Shown here piece by piece: positions 15,238 to 23,900 of a stretch of DNA of 64,000 nt (position 1 is its first letter; each line of letters starts with the position of its first letter). The translations under genes were made by a program, and so were the position numbers. Source of the stretch: Chitinophagaceae bacterium (GTDB taxonomy: Bacteria; Bacteroidota; Bacteroidia; Chitinophagales; Chitinophagaceae). The stretch lies in NCBI GenBank assembly GCA_016721725.1, contig JADKHN010000002.1:124001-188000 (forward strand). Direction: 5' to 3'. Under the pieces are notes generated by a model. It saw only the letters and a list, made by a program, of their open reading frames with translations, was not told the DNA's origin and did no database searches.

Positions 15238-16389
15238 ATGAAGATCGGATTCGACGCAAAAAGGGCCTATCATAATGCTACCGGACTGGGTTATTACAGC
15301 AGGACGATCATACAATCGATGTCTGAATTCTATCCCGAACACCAATACTTCCTGTTCAATCCAAAAGCCTCGGATCAATTCAGTTTCAAGTCGGATCACC
15401 TGGTAGAAATAAGGCCCCGGAAATTCCTGCACAAATGGATCACTCCACTTTGGAGGACCTTCGGCATCACGCCGGAACTGAAAAGGCTGGGGATCGATCT
15501 TTATCACGGGCTCAGTCATGAGATACCGGCGGGGATCCGTTCCGCAGGCATCAGGTCCGTAGTCACCATCCATGACCTCATGCCCGAACGGTTCCCCGAA
15601 CAATACCATGCCCTCGACGCCTATACCTACAAGAAAAAGACCCGCTATGCCTGCGAACAGGCCGATAAGATCATTTGTGTCAGCCGGCAAACGCAGGAAG
15701 ACGTGATGGAGTTTTACGGAGTGGATGAAAGCAGGACCTCGGTCTGTTATGAAAGTTGCGATCCCGTTTTCGGCATACCGGTCAGCGAAGAGGAAAAAAA
15801 CAGGGTCAGTGATCTTTACTGTTTACCCGACCGGTTTTTTTTATCGGTGGGATCCGTGATCGAAAGAAAGAACCTGCTGAATACCTGTAAGGCCTTCTTA
15901 CAATTGAAAGACAAAGTGGACCTGCCGCTTGTTGTGGTTGGAAGCGGGGGAGAATACCAGGAAAAGGTGAAAGACTTTATCTTGCGGAATGGAATGGAGG
16001 ACCGGGTCATCTTTTTATCATCCCGCCGGGCGGGTGAAAAATTCCCCGGGTTCCTTTGTCCCAATGACCTGGCGGTGATCTACCAGTCGGCTGTCGCGCT
16101 GATCTATCCTTCTCTTTTTGAAGGGTTCGGATTGCCGGTACTGGAAGCCCTGAACAGCCGGTTGCCGGTGATCACTTCATGCCGGTCAAGTATGTCTGAG
16201 ATCACCGGTGAAGCCGCCTTGCTGGTGGAACCCGGTTCGGTTGATGAGATCGCTGATGCGATAGAGAGAATATATACCGACACCCCGCTGGCTCTAAGCC
16301 TCGCGGAAAAAGGGTTGACTCATGCCCGCCTGTTCACCGGCCGGCTTTGCGCCGAGAATGTCATGCGGGTATACCAGGAACTATGGTAG
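15238..16389 (+). CDS. Glycosyltransferase family 4 (group 1)
   Basis: GT-B glycosyltransferase using a nucleotide sugar, probably in lipopolysaccharide or exopolysaccharide assembly. Seen: N-terminal acceptor domain starting MKIGFDAKRAYHNATGLGYYSRT, the mid motif VTIHDLMPERFPEQY, the hinge FLSVGSVIERKNLLNTCKAF, and the C-terminal EX7E donor site in YPSLFEGFGLPVLEAL. The frame continues upstream to 15145, but ATG 15238 fits the family N-terminus. It follows the family 9 enzyme by 67 nt, and the next gene starts within its last codons (overlap 7 nt), so translational coupling is likely. Confidence 0.92.
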   Translation: MKIGFDAKRAYHNATGLGYYSRTIIQSMSEFYPEHQYFLFNPKASDQFSFKSDHLVEIRPRKFLHKWITPLWRTFGITPELKRLGIDLYHGLSHEIPAGIRSAGIRSVVTIHDLMPERFPEQYHALDAYTYKKKTRYACEQADKIICVSRQTQEDVMEFYGVDESRTSVCYESCDPVFGIPVSEEEKNRVSDLYCLPDRFFLSVGSVIERKNLLNTCKAFLQLKDKVDLPLVVVGSGGEYQEKVKDFILRNGMEDRVIFLSSRRAGEKFPGFLCPNDLAVIYQSAVALIYPSLFEGFGLPVLEALNSRLPVITSCRSSMSEITGEAALLVEPGSVDEIADAIERIYTDTPLALSLAEKGLTHARLFTGRLCAENVMRVYQELW

Positions 16390-16955
16390 CTTTTAAGAAC
16401 GATATCGAACAATGCCTGTCTGTCCTGGAAAACGGAGGATTGATCCTGTATCCCACCGATACGGTATGGGGGATCGGATGCGATGCCACCAACCCGGAGG
16501 CCGTGGAAAAGGTATACCGGTTGAAAAAAAGACCGGATGAAAAAAGCATGATCGTACTGCTGGCGGAAGAACGGGATATCCTGACCTATATCACTCAACC
16601 CAACCCGATGATCTCGGATTATGTGAAAGGACTGGAAAATCCGACGACGGTGATCTATGAAGGAGCCGTCGGTTTTGCCGACAACCTGTTACCCGCTGAC
16701 GGCACCATCGCGATCAGGGTGGTGAAAGAACCTTTCTGCAAGATGCTGATCAAACAATTCGGAAAACCCATCGTATCCACTTCCGCCAATATCTCGGGCT
16801 ACCCCGCCCCCGCTGTCTTTTCCGATATCGATGTGGCCATCATTAACGGAGTGGATTATGTGGTTGAATACCGGCGGGATGATCTGACGCCGGCCCGGCC
16901 ATCTTCGATCATCAAATGGAACGATGATGGCTCTCTCACCATCCTGCGTTCGTGA
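16383..16955 (+). CDS. tsaC: L-threonylcarbamoyladenylate synthase
   Basis: Makes threonylcarbamoyl-AMP from Thr, bicarbonate and ATP for the t6A37 modification of tRNAs reading ANN codons. Seen: the YrdC/Sua5 fold with LILYPTDTVWGIGCDATN (KRxNK-region equivalent YPTDTVWG), YRLKKRPDEKSM, the PTTVIYEG strand, and the late STSANISGYPAP loop that binds AMP. Length 190 is the short TsaC/YwlC form without the Sua5 C-terminal domain. ATG 16383 overlaps the stop of the preceding glycosyltransferase (7 nt). The alternative start at 16347 would lie well inside that gene. Confidence 0.94.
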   Translation: MVAFKNDIEQCLSVLENGGLILYPTDTVWGIGCDATNPEAVEKVYRLKKRPDEKSMIVLLAEERDILTYITQPNPMISDYVKGLENPTTVIYEGAVGFADNLLPADGTIAIRVVKEPFCKMLIKQFGKPIVSTSANISGYPAPAVFSDIDVAIINGVDYVVEYRRDDLTPARPSSIIKWNDDGSLTILRS

Positions 16956-16958
16956 ATC

Positions 16959-17129
16959 ACTTTGCCAAAGTTTCAGACTTTGGCAAAGTTTGATAAACAG
17001 TTACAACTTTGGCAAAGTTTTAAACTTTGGCAAAGTTTGACAAACCATTTGAACTTTGCCAAAGTTTCGATCGCAAAGTTTTGAACTTTGCCAAAGTTTC
17101 GATCGCAAAGTTTCGAACTTTGCCAAAGT
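16959..17129. repeat. Seven-copy palindrome array ACTTTGSCAAAGT
   Basis: Seven 13-bp units in 171 nt: 16959, 16977, 17006, 17024, 17053, 17085 and 17117. The centre base pair is CC in units 1 and 5-7 and GG in units 2-4, which are reverse complements of the others. Start-to-start spacings are 18, 29, 18, 29, 32 and 32 nt. The last two units share the spacer TCGATCGCAAAGTTT. The array fills the whole gap between the convergent tsaC and a barrel gene, ending 3 nt before the latter's stop. Each unit can fold to a 6-bp hairpin; alternative pairings between units are many. Confidence 0.95.
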
Positions 17130-17132
17130 TCA

Positions 17133-17711
17133 TTAAAACCGGAAAGCCACACCCAGCTGCACACTCTGGTTCTTCCATTTTTCCTGGCTGTCGATATCGT
17201 TGATATTGCTCAGACCGATATTATAGCGGCCGTAGAATCCAAAATGAGAGATATTGACCTGTACGCCGCCGAGCATGCTGAAATCACCGCTCTTAAAGGC
17301 TTTCTGACCGTTCTGCAAGAGGGTGCTGCTCTGGTTCATCAGGATCCCGAACTGGGGTCCGACCTGGAGGGTCAGCATCTTGACCGGTTTGAAATTGAGC
17401 AGGATCGGGAAGCTGAGGTAATTCAATTTTACTTTGTCGAGTTTCTGGAACTGGTAAATGGTACTGAAGCTGCCGGAGGTATCCACATTCGACTGGTTGA
17501 ACAGGATCTCGGGTTGTATGGCGAATTTCTTCCCCAGTCCGATCGTCAGGAATCCCCCGACATGATAGCCGAAAGAGAATTCTTCTTTGAACGATTTACC
17601 GCTGAGTTTGTTGATGGAAGCGCCTCCTTTTAATCCGATCTGGACCTTCTGGGAAAATGCCGATGTACCAATGAGGCATAACAGGACAAATAAAATGGGT
17701 TTTGATTTCAT
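17133..17711 (-). CDS. PorT-like outer-membrane beta-barrel protein
   Basis: From ATG 17711: a 192-residue protein with a signal peptide (MKSKPILFVLLCLIGTSAFSQ) and an eight-strand barrel pattern of the OMP_b-brl_2/PorT family (VQIGLKGGASINKLSG, FLTIGLGKKFAIQPEILFNQ, YLSFPILLNFKPVKMLTLQVGPQFGILMN split over strands, ending VQLGVAFRF). Function unknown; such proteins are abundant in Bacteroidota. The longer frame to 17750 has no signal-like start. Its 3' end meets the palindrome array. Confidence 0.85.
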   Translation of the reverse strand: MKSKPILFVLLCLIGTSAFSQKVQIGLKGGASINKLSGKSFKEEFSFGYHVGGFLTIGLGKKFAIQPEILFNQSNVDTSGSFSTIYQFQKLDKVKLNYLSFPILLNFKPVKMLTLQVGPQFGILMNQSSTLLQNGQKAFKSGDFSMLGGVQVNISHFGFYGRYNIGLSNINDIDSQEKWKNQSVQLGVAFRF

Positions 17712-17777
17712 ATGATGAAGTTTATGGACAACCTGCGAATAATATGCCAAAGCAGGAAGGCTCTGTTAAGAAAGCTG

Positions 17778-18776
17778 TTAAAAATTGATGCCCACAACCA
17801 CAGAATACAAAGCGGAGAATCGCTTTGCATCGGTGGAAGGCAGGTAATAATCCAGGTACAACTGGGGTTGTAAATAGAATTTTCCAAAGTAATACGTCAG
17901 TTCGGTCAGCAAGGCCAGAGATTGCAGGTTGAAGGATTCCGTACCTGTACCGTCGCCGTAACGGCTTTTAAGTGCATTTTGCACGATGGGTCTTCTCCGG
18001 CTCAGGGTACTTGAATGGGTGACACTCCATTTTTGCGTGCCCGCATTCAGGTAAAGGGTAGGCTGTATCGTCAACGCGTCTTTTTTAGAAAGAAGGTGTT
18101 CAAAGTCCCATTGATGAGACGCGGAAGCCGATAAGGAAAATCCGCGCAGCTTGGTCACAATGGTATCGGTGATATGAATGATCCGGGGTTGCAAAGGCGG
18201 AGGCGGCGTGAACCAGAAACTGGTATCGAAATTTTCCGTGTTTTTACCGGCGGCGTAACCAACTGAAATGCCCGGTTGGATCCAGGTCTTTTTATACAGT
18301 ACGCTGGCGAAGAGGTCGTGCTGAAAGGGACTGGGATCAAAACTCGTTCCCTTTCCCTTGATGAACCAGGTATAGGAAATACCGGCCGTGACCGACTTTC
18401 CATCATAAGTATAAGAGGGATTCAGCGCATACTGGTACATCTTCATCTTACCCTGGTCGCTGACGAGGTATCCGCTGAAACTAATGGCAGCGCCGCTCTT
18501 GTGCATATATCCTACGGAAGGGGTGAAAAAGACCAGGTTCGTTTCGGTCTGATTGGCATTGAGGGAATTATTACGCTGGCTGAAGACACCGTTACCGACC
18601 CCGATATTCACATCAAAATAACTCCGGTCACGATCTTTCAGAAGCTTCAGGAATTCATCATTATTCAGCATGGAATCCAGCAATCGCTTGTCTTCTTTGC
18701 TCAATCCCTTATCCTGCCCATAGGCTGAGTGCATCACCAGGCAGGTGACCAGCAGATATATAAGCTGTTTAAGCAT
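17778..18776 (-). CDS. Hypothetical outer-membrane barrel protein
   Basis: From ATG 18776: 332 residues with signal peptide (MLKQLIYLLVTCLVMHSAYGQ), a charged N-terminal linker (DKGLSKEDKRLLDSMLNNDEFLKLLKD) and then repeated amphipathic strands ending in SALYSVVVGINF. The sequence PSYTYDGKSVTAGISYTWF and others are typical of outer-membrane barrels. A proline run (FTPPPPLQP) lies in one loop. No family could be named. Start lies 66 nt upstream of the PorT-like gene on the same strand, so both may be one transcript. Confidence 0.75.
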   Translation of the reverse strand: MLKQLIYLLVTCLVMHSAYGQDKGLSKEDKRLLDSMLNNDEFLKLLKDRDRSYFDVNIGVGNGVFSQRNNSLNANQTETNLVFFTPSVGYMHKSGAAISFSGYLVSDQGKMKMYQYALNPSYTYDGKSVTAGISYTWFIKGKGTSFDPSPFQHDLFASVLYKKTWIQPGISVGYAAGKNTENFDTSFWFTPPPPLQPRIIHITDTIVTKLRGFSLSASASHQWDFEHLLSKKDALTIQPTLYLNAGTQKWSVTHSSTLSRRRPIVQNALKSRYGDGTGTESFNLQSLALLTELTYYFGKFYLQPQLYLDYYLPSTDAKRFSALYSVVVGINF

Positions 18777-18905
18777 ACGGTTTGAGCGGGTCTGGTTTAG
18801 ATGATGCAATGCGCGATGGGTTTAATCCGGGCAAAATTATTACTATGCAATTACAATTTTAACACAAAAAGGGGAATTACTGTCCTGATTGACCATAAAA
18901 AGGAC

Positions 18906-18913
18906 TACCTTTG
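18906..18913 (+). promoter_or_regulatory. -7 box upstream of the DEAD-box helicase
   Basis: TACCTTTG fits TAnnTTTG; TTG at 18889-18891 is a possible, rather close, -33. If used, the leader would be about 200 nt, long for this genome. Confidence 0.5.
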
Positions 18914-18918
18914 CGCCT

Positions 18919-18934
18919 CCCGATAATTATCGGG
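18919..18934. promoter_or_regulatory. 16-bp perfect palindrome in the DEAD-box leader
   Basis: CCCGATAATTATCGGG is a perfect palindrome beginning 5 nt after the TACCTTTG box, that is, at about the predicted transcription start. It could be an operator or an early RNA hairpin. The rest of the 18777-19122 gap shows no gene. Confidence 0.6.
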
Positions 18935-19122
18935 ATTTTAAAACTGAGAATTACATGACATGCTCAGTTGCTGTTGAAGAGGTTTACTGCAATACGTTCT
19001 CTCTGCTCTATTTTCAAACCGCTGTCGGGATCTTTACTGCCGACAAGGTTTTACAACGGCCAAAGCATGAAAACGGTATTTGATTACCGGCAATTACATG
19101 TGGCTATCGCAAAAAAAAATTC

Positions 19123-20844
19123 ATGAATGCATTTGAAGCCTTAGGCTTAAACGAACAATTGGTACAGGCCATCGCCGACCTCGGATTTGAGACCCCTACC
19201 CCGGTACAGGAAAAAGCCATCCCGGTTTTGCTTTCGGGCACAACCGATTTCATCGGACTGGCACAAACCGGAACGGGTAAGACCGCCGCATTTGGCCTGC
19301 CCTTACTGCAGCTGATCGAACCCACGGAGCGTCACGCCCAGGCGCTGATCGTTTGTCCCACCCGTGAACTCTGCCTGCAGATCACCAACGATATCGAAAC
19401 CTATAAAAAACATTGCCGCGGCATTTTCACCGAAGCGGTTTACGGCGGTGCATCCATCATGATGCAGATCCGCAACCTGAAAAAAGGCGTACAGATCGTG
19501 GTGGCCACACCCGGCCGTTTGATCGACCTCATCGAAAGAAAAGCCATCGACCTGCAGAAAGTGAAATACGTGGTCTTGGATGAGGCCGATGAGATGCTGA
19601 ACATGGGATTCCGCGACGATATCGATTTTGTGTTGAAAAACACGATCAACCGCGAAAGCACCTGGTTGTTCAGCGCCACCATGCCACCCGAAGTAAGGGC
19701 CATCTCCAAGAATTACATGGATAATCCCAAAGAGGTGACCGTGGGCAAGAAGAACAGCGGGAACGTCAATATCGATCACCAGTATTTCATCGTCCCGGCA
19801 CAATTTCGCTATGAGGCCCTGAAACGCCTGATCGATTTCAACCCGGGCATGTACGGCATCATCTTCACCCGCACCAAGGCCGACGCACAGGAAATTTCCG
19901 AGCGGCTGGCCAAGGCCGGTTATGACATCGAAGCGTTGCACGGCGACCTGACCCAGCAGCAGCGTGATAAAGTGATGGGCCGTTTCCGCAGCAAGAGCCT
20001 GCAATTGCTCATCGCCACCGACGTGGCCGCAAGGGGTATCGACGTGGACGGCATCACGCATGTGATCAATTTCGAACTGCCCGATGACATGGAAGTGTAT
20101 ACCCACCGCAGCGGACGTACCGGTCGCGCCGGAAAGACGGGTATCTGCCTGTCCATCTGCCACAGCCGCGAAAGCTATAAGATCAGGACCCTGGAAAAAA
20201 TGATCAACTCGAAATTCCATAAAGTGGATGTCCCTTCGGGAAAAGAAGTTTGCCGCAAACAGTTCTTCCATTTCATGGATAAGCTGATGCAGGCCGACCT
20301 CAGCCACGGTGATTACGAGACCTACCTGCCCGACCTGGTTTCAAAATTCTCCGATATCAGCAAGGAGGAAGTACTGCAACGCGTAGCCGCCCTGGAGTTC
20401 AATCATTTCCTGAAATACTACGAGAACGCAGAAGACCTGAACCGCAATGACGTTCGCGGTGACCGAAGGATTCCGGAGCGCAATGACATGAGGGCTGGTC
20501 CTGACCGGGAACGTTCCTCCTATACCCGTCGCGACAGTGGCTATACCCGCCTCTTCGTCAACCTCGGAACCAAGGATGGTTTTTATAAAGCCAGTTTCCT
20601 GCAATTCATCCTCGATGAAAGCGACCTGAAGAAGGAAGTGCTGGGCAAGATCGACATGCGGGAAATGAACAGCTGGGTGGAGATCGACAAGGCCGAGGCC
20701 ACCCGGATGATCAATGCCATTGACGGCAAGCGCTATAACAACCGTATCATCCGGATGAACGAGGCCGACGGCGGTTTCAAAAGGCCCGCAGATGAAGGCA
20801 GGAAAAGGATCTACGCCTCAAAAGAAAAGAGGAGTTTTCGGTAA
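19123..20844 (+). CDS. DEAD-box ATP-dependent RNA helicase with DbpA-type RNA-binding domain
   Basis: Unwinds RNA duplexes in ribosome assembly and RNA decay. Motifs in order: Q motif (FETPTPVQEKAIPVLL, about 22-37), I AQTGTGKT (about 47-54), Ia PTRELCLQI, Ib TPGRLIDL, II DEAD (about 157-160), III SAT, IV IIFTRTKADA, V ATDVAARGIDV, VI HRSGRTGRAGKTG. Residues about 470-555 (RLFVNLGTKDGFYKASFLQFILDES, in two strands) form the DbpA/CsdA RNA-binding domain, and the tail is Lys/Arg-rich. Length 573 suits the DeaD/CsdA type. It has a long, structured leader, as cold-shock helicases often do. Confidence 0.95.
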   Translation: MNAFEALGLNEQLVQAIADLGFETPTPVQEKAIPVLLSGTTDFIGLAQTGTGKTAAFGLPLLQLIEPTERHAQALIVCPTRELCLQITNDIETYKKHCRGIFTEAVYGGASIMMQIRNLKKGVQIVVATPGRLIDLIERKAIDLQKVKYVVLDEADEMLNMGFRDDIDFVLKNTINRESTWLFSATMPPEVRAISKNYMDNPKEVTVGKKNSGNVNIDHQYFIVPAQFRYEALKRLIDFNPGMYGIIFTRTKADAQEISERLAKAGYDIEALHGDLTQQQRDKVMGRFRSKSLQLLIATDVAARGIDVDGITHVINFELPDDMEVYTHRSGRTGRAGKTGICLSICHSRESYKIRTLEKMINSKFHKVDVPSGKEVCRKQFFHFMDKLMQADLSHGDYETYLPDLVSKFSDISKEEVLQRVAALEFNHFLKYYENAEDLNRNDVRGDRRIPERNDMRAGPDRERSSYTRRDSGYTRLFVNLGTKDGFYKASFLQFILDESDLKKEVLGKIDMREMNSWVEIDKAEATRMINAIDGKRYNNRIIRMNEADGGFKRPADEGRKRIYASKEKRSFR

Positions 20845-20918
20845 GAGACGGGCAGCGGAAATGCTGGTCCCGGTGTCTGCTGAAAGGTAAACCTTATTAT
20901 TAATTTACATTTGTTTAC

Positions 20919-20926
20919 TACATTTG
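20919..20926 (+). promoter_or_regulatory. -7 box for the large T9SS protein
   Basis: TACATTTG, exact TAnnTTTG match, 38 nt upstream of ATG 20965. It rules out the in-frame ATG at 20911 as the start. The -33 position has only AT-rich sequence. Confidence 0.5.
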
Positions 20927-20964
20927 CAGGTACCCTGACTAATGAGGTTTTTAATCAAGCACCC

Positions 20965-23900
20965 ATGATCATTAAAAAAATGAAGCTTTTTATAATAAGC
21001 AGCAAACTGAACAGTTTGCTGCTTTTGTTTTTTATCGTTTCTATTCTGGTCGATGCCAGGGCGCAGACGACCACCTGGAACTCCGGTACCTTCGCCTTTA
21101 CAAAGGACAATGCGGCATTGGCGGATATGACCGGCTCCACACCGGTAACCTTTACCGGCACCGTAGTTTATACTTCTCCTTCGATCCCCATCCCGGGTTT
21201 TGATTTTCAATACGGACTGAAAAAATATTCCAATTTCTACATCTCCCCCTATGGGTTCATCAAGCTGGGGAACAGCCTGGTGTCAAACAACCCGGAACAA
21301 GATACCATGGTGATCGCAGCCCTGTATAACGGGACATTCTGGAACGCCTCTTATAAAACCACCGGCACGGCGCCAGACCGTAAGATGGTGATCGAATACG
21401 AGGGCACCATGCAGCCCAGTGGCGAACCCACCAAATACCAGATCTGGTTATCCGAACGCACCGGGCGTATACAACTGGTCTATCAAAGCATCCGCGGTTT
21501 CTATGGATATTTTCCTCCCTATCCTTACCGCATCTTCTGCCGGAATTACCTGCTGAACAAGATCGAAATGGCGGCGCTCAACATTAAACCCAACAACGGG
21601 TTGCCGACCGTCTCCTATACTTCGGTGCCCACGAGCTACGACAGCATCTATCCCAATACCCGTTTTACCTTTCAGCCTGATACGATCAAACCCGCGAATC
21701 CATCCGCACTGGGTTTTACCAATGTGCAAGCTGGTTGCCTTACGGTAAACTTCAACGACAATTCCACCAATGAATCCGTGTTCTTGCTGGAAAAGGCGGA
21801 CAGCGTGACCAACTTCAAGCCGGAAAAATATTTTTATTTCGCATCGCCCAACGGCAGTACGGTTCAGACCCATAATCAAACCAGCTTACAACCCTTTTGG
21901 ACCTATCATTACCGGGTATTCGCCTCAACAGGATTCGTCAATTCCGATACGATCGTGGCGAATGTTCAAACGATGATGCCCCAGATCAACGGCGTGAAAA
22001 CGGTGCCCGGTGATTATCCATCGATCACCGCCCTCTTGCAGGACGCCTCCTGCAAACACCTGGGGCCCGACCTGGTGATCGAACTGCAGAACAACTATTC
22101 ACAGGCAGCCGAAAGTTTTCCCATCGCCTTCAACAAGAAATTACAGAACCGGCTGATCCATTCGATCACCATCCGTCCAGCGGCCAATGCCACCATCAAC
22201 ATGGATGTGTTGTCCAATGTGTCGGTATTCTATGTGGACAGTGTGAAGCACGTCCGGATCGACGGCAGGCCCGGCGGTACGGGAACAACCATCGGTTTCA
22301 ACATCAACCAGCAAAGGACCTCCTCGCCGGTCATCCAGTATACCAATGCGGCGGATTCGGGAGAAGTGAGTTTCTGCCGCCTCACCAAAACACACCCCGG
22401 GGGCAATCTCAATTTAGCGGCTGTCGTCTCCCTGACCGCTTATGACTCGCTGTTCCTCTTACGCAAGGATGTCAATGCCTTCACGCTGTCCAATTGCGTG
22501 CTCACCAACAACGGTGCGCAGATGACGAACTACGTTTATATAAAAGCGAAGGACAGCCTCGGATGCCGTGACATGAATATCCTGAACAACCGGTTCAATG
22601 ATTTCGTTGGCGACGGGATATATATTGAGAACGGCGCCAATAACAGTTTGATCAATGGCAACCGCTTTTACCAGACACAACCCGTAACACCCTCCGCCTT
22701 CCTGCCCATCAATTCGGCCTCCTGCATCAAACTGATCAATACCGAAAAGATCACGATCGATGGAAATGATTTCGGCGGCTCAACCCCAACCTGGGGCCAG
22801 GGTGTTTACCAATTGCACGTCACGGAGCTGTTCGTCTCCAAATACAATTTCATCGACTACCGGAATGCCTACAATAAACCCTGCATCATCCGGAACAACC
22901 GTTTCGGGAACATCAAATCGGACGATAACGGATATCCGCATTTCATATATGCCAACCGGGGCGACCTGCTGATAGACAACAACCGTTTCGGCACAACCGA
23001 TTCAACGAATTCCGTTACTTATTACGGTAATTTCTGGGGCCTCAACCTCAACCTGGGCCGTTACGGACTGACCAATAATTTTTTCAGCGGCATCCAGGGG
23101 CAATACAACAACCCCGCCACAAACGGGTTTTATGACAATGACCTGATCACCATTTCCGATTCCGATTCCAGTTATCTGAATGGTAATGATATCGGGGGCA
23201 GCAATAACCCCAATGCCAATACCGCCAAGGGACTGGTTAACCTCCTGCACAACCAGGGTTCATTCATCGTGGTGCGGAATAACCAGCTACGCGGCTTTTA
23301 CAGCAGGAACCGGGCATTGCAGGCCATCCGAACCTCCGGACTCACCAGCACGCCGGAAAGAATGTACATTGATTCGAACAGTTTTCACCACCTGAAGGCC
23401 GCCGGAGCCGTGTATGCGACCAATGTACTGGCCAACTCAACCGGGCTCAACACGATCTCATACAACGATTTCTACGCGTTCACCACGACCGGGGAGGTCC
23501 AGGGTTTTTCCACTCCCGAAGGAAGCCTGAACGCCATTCAATATTCGATCTACAATTACCCTTCCACCATCACCCCACTGTACGGTGAGATCCAGATCTT
23601 TGGAAACCGGATCCATTCATTCGCTCCCATCAATATGGGCAATAACGCCATCTATAATATAACCGGCATAAACACGTCCGCGGTCATTGGTAATAACTTT
23701 GTTTATCCGAAGAGCAAGGTCTGGAACAACAGCATCCGCTTCGGCATCAATACGCTGGGACAACCCATCGATACCAACAGCACCGGGATCCAGGCCATCT
23801 CCAACGCCAGGATCATCGAGAACAACAGCATCTATATCGGCGGACGGGGTTTCAGCAGTACCGGTATCGATCCGTATGACTCTGGCTATGTCACCAACAA

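Noticed and set aside
16959..17129. CRISPR array or direct-repeat array
   Set aside because: The 13-bp units are palindromes in both orientations with spacers of 5-19 nt that are partly identical. No cas genes are nearby.
18889..19083. Possible 64-residue protein in the helicase leader
   Set aside because: Starts upstream of the predicted promoter box and shows no protein-like signal; more likely leader RNA.
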